Assembly (NCBI GenBank): GCA_017648425.1
Contig: JAGCJD010000031.1
Span: 1 to 6,715 of the forward strand
Direction of reading: 5' to 3'
Length of the DNA: 6,715 nt
DNA from: Clostridia bacterium
GTDB taxonomy: Bacteria > Bacillota > Clostridia > Oscillospirales > CAG-272
The position numbers and the translations under genes are program-made. This document shows, one piece after another, positions 1-6,139 of the stretch (position 1 is its first letter; every line of letters begins with the position of its first letter). A model generated the notes under the pieces. The model made no database searches and was not told where the DNA came from. It was given only the letters and a program-made list of their open reading frames with translations.

Positions 1-315
1 AACGCCCTCACGCGCGTCCTCTTTATCATCGGGAATGCTTATTCCCGCTCTGTCGGCAAGTATTTTGATTGCATCTACATAATCCACATTTTCGGCGCGC
101 ATAACGAATGTTATGGCATCGCCACCCGCTCCGCAACCAAAGCAATAAAAGCTCCTTGTGGCGGGAAATACGGTAAACGATGGCGTACGCTCGCTATGAA
201 ACGGACATGGAGATTGATAATTAGAGCCCGCTCGCTTTAAAGTAACATACGAGCCTATAACATTCTCTATATCGTTTCTGGATACTATCTCGTCAATTAT
301 TTCTCTTGGTATCAT
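1..315 (-). CDS. dnaG: DNA primase, N-terminal zinc-binding part (partial, runs off left edge)
   Basis: DnaG makes the short RNA primers used by the replicative polymerase. Only the first 105 codons are in the window; the family is usually around 600 residues, so the catalytic TOPRIM and helicase-binding parts lie beyond the left edge. The visible part is the CHC2-type zinc-ribbon domain. The opening MIPREIIDEIVSRNDIENVI is typical, followed by the metal ligands C37-P-F-H40 and C58-F-G-C61, with the conserved SERTPSF and CFGCGAGGDAITF stretches around them. All four zinc ligands are intact. The ATG at 315-313 overlaps the stop of the upstream dgt gene as ATGA. A GAGG ribosome binding site at 325-328 lies inside the end of dgt, 9 nt before the start, so translation is probably coupled to dgt. 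In many Clostridia rpoD follows dnaG, which cannot be checked here. Identification is firm. Confidence 0.95.
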   Translation of the reverse strand, partial: MIPREIIDEIVSRNDIENVIGSYVTLKRAGSNYQSPCPFHSERTPSFTVFPATRSFYCFGCGAGGDAITFVMRAENVDYVDAIKILADRAGISIPDDKEDAREGV

Positions 316-1331
316 TCCTTGATACCTCGCCACACTCTTGGTATGTACAACGAAGAATACGCCTCAATTGCGTATCTATCTGTCATTCCAGAAATAAAGT
401 CACAAGCGCATCTGTGCACTCCCTCTGCCTCACAATTGGCTCTGTACCCTGCGGGAAGCTTGTCGGGATTTTTTACATAATAATCAAACAATCTCATTAA
501 AAGCTCCTGAGCCTTTGCGTCCTCCGCCTTTGCCACAGGATTTCTGTAAACATTCTCAAACAAAAATTCACGGAGCTTATCGGTAGCCTCCTGCACATGG
601 GGCTCCATTGCTATATAGGGCTTATCGGTGCTTTGCTTTATTATTGACGACACCATTGTGTTTATTCTTTCGGAATGCGTTTCTCCCAAAATGCTCCTAA
701 GTTCTGACGGAATGTCCTCTCGTTTGAGTATATCCGCGCGACACGCATCATCAATATCGTGATTGATATACGCAATTCTGTCAGCAAACTTTACAATTAC
801 TCCTTCAAGAGTTGACGCCATATTTTGACCTGTATGGTTTAATATTCCGTCACGGACCTCCCATGTAAGATTAAGTCCCTCTCCATTATTCTCAAGCTTT
901 TCAACAACGCGTACGCTCTGCTTATAATGCGTAAAATCTGCATCAAAGCACTGTTGCATAGCATACTCTCCCGCATGACCAAACGGAGTGTGTCCTATAT
1001 CGTGTCCAAGAGCCGCAGCCTCCGTAAGATCCTCGTTGAGCCTCAGCGCACGCGCAATTATCCGCGCTATTTGCGTAACTTCAAGAGTATGCGTCATTCT
1101 GGTTCGGTAATGATCACCCACCGGCGCTAAAAACACCTGCGTCTTGTTCATTAATCTTCTGAATGACTGACAGTGAAGTATCCTATCTCTGTCACGCTGA
1201 AATTCGGTTCGTATATTACAGGTATTATATTCCCTTTCGCGTCCTTTGCTTTTAGAGGTAAGACACGCAAACTCCGACAGCATTTGTTTTTCTCTTTCAA
1301 GAAAAATGTCCCTTACATTTGTTTCGCCCAT
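312..1331 (-). CDS. dgt: Deoxyguanosinetriphosphate triphosphohydrolase-like HD-domain protein
   Basis: A 339-residue HD-superfamily enzyme expected to hydrolyse dGTP or other dNTPs to the nucleoside and triphosphate in the cytoplasm, affecting dNTP pools. It is the shorter Firmicutes-type protein, not the roughly 500-residue E. coli Dgt. Visible motifs are RTEFQRDRDRILHCQSFRRL (41-60), RTRMTHTLEV with H81, LGHDIGHTPFGHAGE with H110-D111, H114 and H119, and KFADRIAYINHDIDDA with D184. H81, H110, D111 and D184 form the expected metal-binding set, so the active site looks intact. The start is fixed by a strong AAAGGAGG at 1337-1344, five bases before the ATG. The gene overlaps dnaG by 4 nt, which implies co-transcription of dNTP hydrolase and primase. 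The exact substrate among dNTPs cannot be read from sequence, since members of this branch vary in specificity and allosteric control. Confidence 0.93.
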   Translation of the reverse strand: MGETNVRDIFLEREKQMLSEFACLTSKSKGREREYNTCNIRTEFQRDRDRILHCQSFRRLMNKTQVFLAPVGDHYRTRMTHTLEVTQIARIIARALRLNEDLTEAAALGHDIGHTPFGHAGEYAMQQCFDADFTHYKQSVRVVEKLENNGEGLNLTWEVRDGILNHTGQNMASTLEGVIVKFADRIAYINHDIDDACRADILKREDIPSELRSILGETHSERINTMVSSIIKQSTDKPYIAMEPHVQEATDKLREFLFENVYRNPVAKAEDAKAQELLMRLFDYYVKNPDKLPAGYRANCEAEGVHRCACDFISGMTDRYAIEAYSSLYIPRVWRGIKE

Positions 1332-1336
1332 TTGTG

Positions 1337-1344
1337 CCTCCTTT
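1337..1344 (-). promoter_or_regulatory. Strong ribosome binding site of dgt
   Basis: The minus strand reads AAAGGAGG, then the 5-nt spacer CACAA, then ATG (1331-1329). This is a near-perfect complement to the 16S rRNA 3' end and fixes the dgt start. Confidence 0.85.
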
Positions 1345-1437
1345 CGAATATCGTTCGATAATAACCGATGTAAAAATCCAATTCATATTAATATACGCAA
1401 AAAATCCCGAAAATACTTTTTTTATTTTAATTTTTTT
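1345..1437 (-). promoter_or_regulatory. AT-rich leader probably holding the dgt-dnaG promoter
   Basis: This spacer lies between the degV terminator and the dgt ribosome binding site. Because the terminator should stop lysC-degV transcripts, dgt-dnaG probably needs its own promoter here. On the minus strand the best pair I can find is TTTTCG (1408-1413) and TAATAT (1385-1390) with a 17-nt spacer; the -35 is a poor match. A/T tracts at about 1414-1437 lie just upstream and could act as an UP element. The assignment of exact hexamers is weak. The location of some promoter in this interval is more likely than these particular boxes. Confidence 0.35.
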
Positions 1438-1475
1438 AAAAAAATCGGCTCAAATCAGAAATTTGAGCCGATTTT
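1438..1475 (-). terminator. Intrinsic terminator of the lysC-degV unit
   Basis: A perfect 15-bp inverted repeat (AAAATCGGCTCAAAT at 1441-1455 and its complement at 1461-1475) encloses a 5-nt loop. In the minus-strand RNA it is followed by a run of seven U (1444-1438), part of which is in the stem. It begins only one base after the degV stop codon (1479-1477). The A-run flanking the other side means it could also work weakly in the plus direction, but no plus-strand gene enters it. Confidence 0.92.
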
Positions 1476-1476
1476 C

Positions 1477-2337
1477 TTATACTATTTCATTTTTTCTTAT
1501 AAACAGCACTCCAAGAGTGTTTCTTCCGCAGTGCGAGGAGATAGTACAGCCCGCACGAGTTACAAGGACTTCCTTGAATACTCCCATAGACTTTACCTGC
1601 TCAACGCACGCATCTATAATAGCGCTGTCACAGCCTGCGTGTGTCACAAATATTCTGCTCGTATCTATGTCAGATGCATCGCCTATTCTGTCAGCAATAT
1701 ATTTTTGAAGTTCAACAGCAAATTTTCCACGATACTTTTTGCCAACACCCATAGTGCCGTCCTTGACAACGATACACGGTTTTAGCTGCAACACGCTTGC
1801 GCCAAGTCGCTCAACAGCAGAGCAACGCCCGCCCTTATATAAAAACTCCAGATTGTCTATAACAAACGAAGCATCTACCTTTTTGGCAAGTCTTCCGCAT
1901 TCCTCCGCTATACTGCACGCATCAGCGCCCTCTCGAGCCATCTCACAAGCGGTAAGAACCAAAAGTCCTCCTCCCGTTGAAAGATTTTTCGTGTCAACGA
2001 CATAAACATCATCAAAATCCTCAGATGCAAGCTTTGCATTGTTATAGGTTGACGACATGCTTGAGCTCAGCGTGAAAAGTACGATGGAGTATCCCTCATT
2101 CACATGCTTTTCAAAAAAGCTCGAAAATTCCGCTATATTTACTGCCGCAGTTTTAGGAAGTTCCCCGCACCTCTCGTAATGTGAGTATATCATTTCGGTA
2201 TCTATGTCAACTCCGTCAAAATACTCATTCTCACCTAAGGTCACTCTCAGGGGCAGTATTTTTATTTCATACTTTTCAATAAGCTCAGGACTAAGATCGC
2301 ATGTACTATCACTTGCGATAAGCACTTTTTTGCTCAT
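1477..2337 (-). CDS. DegV family protein (FakB-like fatty-acid-binding protein)
   Basis: A 286-residue cytoplasmic protein of the DegV fold, the usual family length. Characterised members (FakB) bind a fatty acid and present it to the kinase FakA, which makes acyl-phosphate for phospholipid synthesis. Visible family motifs are SDSTCDL (9-15), PKTAAVNIAEF (61-71), LSSSMSSTYNNA (90-101), DNLEFLYKGGRCS (161-173) and CTISSHCGRNTLGVLF (264-279). T63, the serines around 91-93, and H269 correspond to the positions that hold the fatty-acid carboxylate in known FakB proteins. The loop after T63 reads AAVN rather than the common SQPS. The start is supported by AAAGGAGA at 2343-2350, with only 12 nt between the lysC stop and this ATG, so the two genes are very likely co-transcribed. 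No FakA gene is present in the window. The family is certain; fatty-acid binding is inferred from it. Confidence 0.92.
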   Translation of the reverse strand: MSKKVLIASDSTCDLSPELIEKYEIKILPLRVTLGENEYFDGVDIDTEMIYSHYERCGELPKTAAVNIAEFSSFFEKHVNEGYSIVLFTLSSSMSSTYNNAKLASEDFDDVYVVDTKNLSTGGGLLVLTACEMAREGADACSIAEECGRLAKKVDASFVIDNLEFLYKGGRCSAVERLGASVLQLKPCIVVKDGTMGVGKKYRGKFAVELQKYIADRIGDASDIDTSRIFVTHAGCDSAIIDACVEQVKSMGVFKEVLVTRAGCTISSHCGRNTLGVLFIRKNEIV

Positions 2338-2349
2338 TTCTCTCTCCTT

Positions 2350-3666
2350 TTATTTTACAAACTCATCGTATATTGCTTTAAGCGCCTTGTTGAAATCGTG
2401 CTCCTCAATACCAACGATTATAGATCTTTCACTTGAACCCTGATCTATCATACGGATATTAACATATGCATTTGATATTGCATCAAAAACTCTTGCGGCA
2501 GTTCCTCTTGCCTTTACCATTCCTCGGCCAACGATAGCTATAAGCGCAAGTCCGTCCTCAATGGAAATGCTGTCAGGTCTTACCGCTCTGTTTATAGAGG
2601 AAATTATCTTATCGCGTATTCCGTCCAAAGACGAGCTGTTTACAACAATACTCATTGTATCTATTCCCGAGGGAAGATGCTCGAACGATATTTCGTGATC
2701 TTCAAGAACTTCAAGAACTTTTCTTCCAAAGCCTATCTCCGAGTTCATCATATCCTTTTCGATGCTTATAACGGAAAAGCCCTTCTTACCCGCAATACCA
2801 GTAATGACCTTTTCAGCATCATAATCCGAAGCCTCGGCTACTATCATAGTACCTCTGTCAGCGGGGCTGTTGGTATTCTTTATATTTATCGGGATACCTG
2901 CGTATCTCACAGGGAAAATTGCGTCCTCGTGAAGCACTGTCGCTCCCATGTAGGAAAGCTCTCTGAGCTCACTGTATGTGATAGTTTCAATTGAAGCGGG
3001 AGCTTCAATGATACGGGGATCTGCCATCATAAATCCTGATACATCAGTCCAGTTCTCATAAAGATCTGCCTCGGCAGCTCTTGCTACTATTGAGCCTGTT
3101 ATATCAGAGCCTCCGCGTGAAAATGTCTTGATAGTTCCATTAGGCATTACTCCGTAAAATCCGGGGATAACCGCCTGCTTGTGTTGAAGAAGTTCGCGTC
3201 CCAACACCTCATTGGTCTTTTCCTCGTCAAATGTTCCGTTCTCCTTGAAGAAAATAACATTCTCCGCATCAATAAAGTCATACTTTAAATACTTTGCAAG
3301 AATCAGTCCATTGAGATATTCTCCGCGGCTAGCCGCATAGTCGCGACCTGAGTGTTGCTGCATTGATCTTTTTACATAATCAAGCTCGCCGCTAATGTCA
3401 AAATCAAGACCGAGTTCCTTTATTATTCCATTGTATCTGTCACAGATCTTTGAATAATACTCGTCAATATTTTCATGCTTACGCACCATTTCATAGCAGG
3501 TGTAAAGCATATCCGTAATCTTTGTGTCGTCCTTAAATCTCTTTCCGGGAGCTGACGGAACTACATATCTGCGGGCAGAATCTGCCTTTACTATACTTGC
3601 AACTTGTCTAAAATGCTCGGCATCAGCAAGGGAGCTTCCGCCAAACTTTACTACCTTAACCTTCAT
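2350..3666 (-). CDS. lysC: Aspartate kinase, monofunctional, with C-terminal ACT domains
   Basis: This enzyme phosphorylates L-aspartate with ATP to give 4-phospho-aspartate, the first step toward lysine (and diaminopimelate for peptidoglycan), methionine and threonine. Its 438 residues match the clostridial single-function type. The amino-acid-kinase domain spans about 1-280. It shows KFGGSSLAD (7-15), the ASRGEYLNG stretch with E116, FSRGGSDITG (182-191), WTDVSGFMMADPRI (206-219), VLHEDAIFPV (244-253) and NTNSP (264-268). Two ACT-type regulatory domains follow, at roughly 295-365 and 372-438, the second with MIDQGSSERSIIVGI (406-420); feedback by an end-product amino acid is therefore expected, but which one cannot be told. 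The start follows AAAGGTGA (3673-3680) by 6 nt. No homoserine dehydrogenase domain is fused. The symbol lysC is used in the generic sense, since isozyme naming varies among Firmicutes. Confidence 0.95.
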   Translation of the reverse strand: MKVKVVKFGGSSLADAEHFRQVASIVKADSARRYVVPSAPGKRFKDDTKITDMLYTCYEMVRKHENIDEYYSKICDRYNGIIKELGLDFDISGELDYVKRSMQQHSGRDYAASRGEYLNGLILAKYLKYDFIDAENVIFFKENGTFDEEKTNEVLGRELLQHKQAVIPGFYGVMPNGTIKTFSRGGSDITGSIVARAAEADLYENWTDVSGFMMADPRIIEAPASIETITYSELRELSYMGATVLHEDAIFPVRYAGIPINIKNTNSPADRGTMIVAEASDYDAEKVITGIAGKKGFSVISIEKDMMNSEIGFGRKVLEVLEDHEISFEHLPSGIDTMSIVVNSSSLDGIRDKIISSINRAVRPDSISIEDGLALIAIVGRGMVKARGTAARVFDAISNAYVNIRMIDQGSSERSIIVGIEEHDFNKALKAIYDEFVK

Positions 3667-3708
3667 TGGTATTCACCTTTCTGTTTACAAATTTATGCAA
3701 CTCTTTAT

Positions 3709-3737
3709 ATTATATAACATTTACGCCATATTGTCAA
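3709..3737 (-). promoter_or_regulatory. Consensus sigma-A promoter of lysC-degV
   Basis: On the minus strand, TTGACA (3737-3732), a 17-nt spacer and TATAAT (3714-3709) match the vegetative promoter consensus exactly in both boxes and spacing. Transcription should begin near 3702, giving a leader of about 35 nt. That is too short for a lysine (L-box) riboswitch. The -35 box sits 15 nt past the ABC gene stop, and I see no terminator between the ABC gene and lysC, so some read-through from upstream is possible. Confidence 0.9.
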
Positions 3738-3740
3738 TAT
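3728..3740. repeat. 13-bp palindrome over the lysC -35 box (possible operator)
   Basis: The sequence ATATTGTCAATAT is a perfect inverted repeat: two 6-bp arms around one central base. It contains the entire -35 hexamer of the lysC promoter on the minus strand. A dimeric repressor bound here would block RNA polymerase. The sequence is AT-rich, so chance symmetry is possible, and no known regulator motif is recognised. Confidence 0.4.
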
Positions 3741-3751
3741 TTCGCAACAAA

Positions 3752-5716
3752 TTATTGCTCATTCAAAGCCTGACTTTCTATATATCTGCGCGCCTGAGTT
3801 GAGAAAAATTCATAATATTTGCCTTGATTATCCATAAGCTCTCTGTGAGTTCCCTCCTCGATAAGCTTACCGTTTTCAAGAACTATTATCTTTGTAGCTA
3901 CCGTTGCGCTTGAAAGACGATGGGAAACGAATATAGTGGTCTTGTCCTTGCGCAGACGATCAAACTGATTGAATATCTCCTGCTCCGCCATAGGATCAAG
4001 AGACGCCGTGGGCTCATCCAGAATAAGAACATCTGATGTGCTGTAAAACGCTCTTGCTATTGCAAGCTTTTGCCACTGTCCTATGGAAAGCTCAATTCCC
4101 TCCTGCTCGAATATTCTCATAAGAGGAGTATTATATCCGAGGGGCAATCTTCCTATATATTCGTCCGCGTTCGCGCTTCTTGCAGCATCCTCAACATCGT
4201 GCTCTGAGTGCTCGCCTCTTATATCACCGAATTTAATATTTTCCTCTACGCTAAACGCATACTTTCCAAAATCCTGGAATATTATGCCGAACATGGAATA
4301 CAGATCTCTTACATCATATTCCCTGAGATCATGACCGTCAAGCAATATCTGTCCCTCTGTTGGATCATAAAGTCTTGTAAGAAGCTTTATAAATGTTGTT
4401 TTTCCCGCTCCGTTAAGTCCGACAAGAACTGCCGTTTCTCCCGGGCGTATAGTCAGATTTATATTTTTAAGAACATCTCTTTCTGTTCCTGGATATCTGA
4501 AACTGACATTTTTAAACTCTATCGTATGAGCAGTGCCATGCTGAACATTTAACGGCTCTTCCGTCACAGGCACTATCTTAGGCTCTTCCTTCATGAAAGC
4601 AATAAGGTTATCTATGAACAGAGTTCCCTCATATACGCTCGCCGACACTGTGATAAGCGAGGAAACATTAGACGCCACCGATGTAAGAGCTCCCGTATAA
4701 AGCGAGTAATCTCCTATCTGCATTTCGCCCGAAAAGACCTTGAACGCTATCATTGCAAAGAATATGCAGTTGGCAAGTGAAGAAATCACCGTAATGCTTA
4801 TAAGCCAGATATTCTCTCTTACAATAAGCTTGCGTACTCCCTTGTAATAGCCATCAAACACCTCGTCAAAGCTATCCGTGAACTTATCTCCGAGGTCAAA
4901 CATTCTTATTTCCTTTACCATGTCCTTGTTGACCATGATGTCGGAATAATAGAGCATCTGTCTGCGATCCTTGGAGCGACGACGCATATACATAAAGTTT
5001 TTACGCCTGTAAGAAAAGCTTACTGCCGCCGTGGGGATAGAAAACAGTATCATTAATATGGACACCCACCACATATCGGGGGCTACGACCAGAACGACAA
5101 CATAGGTCGTCAGTGTTATCAGCTTGCTTATCGCATCAAATGTAGAGGAAAGCACTGATATGGGACGCATTCCCGCCTCGCGGTTAGCATTTTCAAGCTT
5201 TTCATAGAACTCAGGGCGGTCAAACGAGGATATATCGATCTCCTTTGCCTTGTTCATTATTTGAAGCTTTACATGCCTTACCACCTTTTCTCCCGCAATT
5301 CTGGTAACTGCGGAATTAAGTCGGCTGACTACCTGCGTAAATATTCTGTACGCAAAATAGAAAATGAGCAAAAACATTACCATCGAGCCCCAGAAAACTA
5401 CCTGATATGTGCTTCCCGTTGCTTCGGCTATAAGCTTTTCCGATATGACATTTTGAAGCTCATTAAGTATCTCCTTTGAGATAAGAGAGCCGATTATCGG
5501 CAAAAGTCCTGTAAATATCGTAATGATAAGTAATGCAAATAATATCCAATGTCCCGTATCCCATACCATTTTAAAGGTATAGAAAAGTCTTGAAAAGAAG
5601 CCCTTTATAAGCTCTTTTAAAAATCTGGGAATATCCTTTATTCCATTTGGTGGCACAACTCTGTTGTACGGCTCTTTTATGCCTCCTGTCGGAGGCGCTT
5701 TTCTTTTTTCTGCCAT
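3752..5716 (-). CDS. ABC exporter-type half transporter (fused permease and ATPase)
   Basis: A 654-residue inner-membrane protein combining a six-helix-type membrane domain with a nucleotide-binding domain, expected to work as a dimer and export an unknown substrate. The N-terminus carries about 55 polar, proline- and lysine-rich residues. Likely membrane segments lie near 57-80, 106-127, 198-236 (two) and 304-326, with a weaker one near 338-360. The ATPase shows the A-loop Y408, Walker A GLNGAGKT (433-440), Q481, signature LSIGQ (543-547), Walker B VLILDEP (563-569), SLD D-loop (572-574) and switch H599. All catalytic residues are present; only the third position of the signature departs from LSGGQ. 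The gene starts 3 nt after the HIT stop with no strong ribosome binding site nearby, suggesting translational coupling. No second half-transporter, peptidase domain or obvious cargo gene is adjacent, so the substrate cannot be assigned. Confidence 0.92.
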   Translation of the reverse strand: MAEKRKAPPTGGIKEPYNRVVPPNGIKDIPRFLKELIKGFFSRLFYTFKMVWDTGHWILFALLIITIFTGLLPIIGSLISKEILNELQNVISEKLIAEATGSTYQVVFWGSMVMFLLIFYFAYRIFTQVVSRLNSAVTRIAGEKVVRHVKLQIMNKAKEIDISSFDRPEFYEKLENANREAGMRPISVLSSTFDAISKLITLTTYVVVLVVAPDMWWVSILMILFSIPTAAVSFSYRRKNFMYMRRRSKDRRQMLYYSDIMVNKDMVKEIRMFDLGDKFTDSFDEVFDGYYKGVRKLIVRENIWLISITVISSLANCIFFAMIAFKVFSGEMQIGDYSLYTGALTSVASNVSSLITVSASVYEGTLFIDNLIAFMKEEPKIVPVTEEPLNVQHGTAHTIEFKNVSFRYPGTERDVLKNINLTIRPGETAVLVGLNGAGKTTFIKLLTRLYDPTEGQILLDGHDLREYDVRDLYSMFGIIFQDFGKYAFSVEENIKFGDIRGEHSEHDVEDAARSANADEYIGRLPLGYNTPLMRIFEQEGIELSIGQWQKLAIARAFYSTSDVLILDEPTASLDPMAEQEIFNQFDRLRKDKTTIFVSHRLSSATVATKIIVLENGKLIEEGTHRELMDNQGKYYEFFSTQARRYIESQALNEQ

Positions 5717-5719
5717 AGT

Positions 5720-6058
5720 TTATGCCATTCTCTCGGAAAGCTTTTCGCCGCCGAGTATATGAAAATGCAAATGCTTTACGCTTTGACAGCCGTTTTCACC
5801 GCAGTTGGTTATCACGCGGTATCCCTCCGAGAGTCCAAGCTCACTTGCTATTTTAGGAATTACCTCGAATATGTGTGAAACATATTCACTGTTATCACTG
5901 TTGATCTCATTCGTTGATGCGATATGCTTTTTGGGGATTATAAGCACATGAACGGGCGTTTGAGGAGCTATATCATGGAAAGAAAAACAGAGTTCGTCCT
6001 CATAAACTTTATTTGAGGGTATTTCGCCTGCGGCGATTTTGCAGAATAAGCAATCCAT
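5720..6058 (-). CDS. hinT: HIT (histidine triad) family nucleotide hydrolase/transferase, HinT-like
   Basis: A 112-residue protein of the HinT/PKCI branch, whose members hydrolyse AMP-linked substrates such as adenosine phosphoramidates in the cytoplasm. The triad is VKHLHFHILGG, with H96, H98 and H100; by analogy to known HinT proteins H98 is the nucleophile. The N-terminal MDCLFCKIAAGEIPS is typical and includes a CxxC pair (C3, C6) that binds zinc in some relatives. I start at the ATG at 6058-6056 because GGAGG (6069-6073) lies 10 nt upstream and family homology begins exactly here. An in-frame ATG at 6097-6095 falls at the predicted transcription start and is rejected. The gene is first in a unit with the ABC exporter; their frames are the same, separated by TAA and one codon. 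The native substrate is not knowable from sequence, and the symbol is a family-level name. Confidence 0.93.
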   Translation of the reverse strand: MDCLFCKIAAGEIPSNKVYEDELCFSFHDIAPQTPVHVLIIPKKHIASTNEINSDNSEYVSHIFEVIPKIASELGLSEGYRVITNCGENGCQSVKHLHFHILGGEKLSERMA

Positions 6059-6068
6059 ATTGATTTTT

Positions 6069-6073
6069 CCTCC
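6069..6073 (-). promoter_or_regulatory. Ribosome binding site that fixes the HIT start
   Basis: The minus strand reads GGAGG followed by 10 A/T-rich bases and the ATG at 6058. This places translation initiation at MDCLFC and not at the in-frame ATG 39 bases upstream, which has no Shine-Dalgarno sequence. Confidence 0.8.
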
Positions 6074-6101
6074 GAAATATGTTAAAATATAATACAAAGA
6101 A

Positions 6102-6130
6102 ATTATATCATATTTTCATTTGAAAGTCAA
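6102..6130 (-). promoter_or_regulatory. Sigma-A promoter of the HIT-ABC unit
   Basis: On the minus strand, TTGACT (6130-6125), a 17-nt spacer and TATAAT (6107-6102) are one base from full consensus. A TG dinucleotide one base before the -10 gives an extended -10 element. Predicted transcription start is near 6095, leaving a leader of roughly 37 nt. The -35 box overlaps the probable ribosome binding site of the divergent gene that starts at 6140. Confidence 0.88.
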
Positions 6131-6132
6131 GG
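6129..6132 (+). promoter_or_regulatory. Probable ribosome binding site of the FkbM-type gene
   Basis: AAGG lies 7 nt before the ATG at 6140. It is a modest match but is the only candidate and supports that start. It shares two bases with the -35 box of the opposite-strand HIT promoter. The plus-strand promoter is not clear: a TATAAT at 6088-6093 has no good -35 partner at normal spacing. Confidence 0.5.
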
Positions 6133-6139
6133 TAAGACA

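Noticed and set aside
1345..1357. A near LexA (Cheo) box, CGAATATCGTTCG, just upstream of the dgt ribosome binding site.
   Set aside because: The Firmicutes consensus is CGAAC-N4-GTTCG (14 bp); this copy is 13 bp, so one half-site is incomplete and the spacing is off by one. A chance inverted repeat is more likely, although nearby dgt-dnaG makes it tempting.
1246..1785. A 179-codon plus-strand open frame crossing the dgt start, the intergenic gap and the degV end.
   Set aside because: It is antisense to two well-recognised genes, runs through the terminator hairpin, and has low-complexity sequence unlike any known protein.
2701..2718. A tandem 9-bp repeat (TTCAAGAAC twice) in lysC.
   Set aside because: It encodes VLEVLE in the first ACT domain, where similar residues are normal for the family, so it reflects codon choice and not an insertion.
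3667..3702. Search for a lysine riboswitch ahead of lysC.
   Set aside because: The predicted leader is only about 35 nt and the whole gap to the ABC gene is 85 bp, far shorter than an L-box riboswitch.
6059..6097. A longer HIT protein starting at the in-frame ATG at 6097.
   Set aside because: That ATG lies at the predicted transcription start, has no ribosome binding site, and its extra 13 residues have no family counterpart; the ATG at 6058 has GGAGG upstream.
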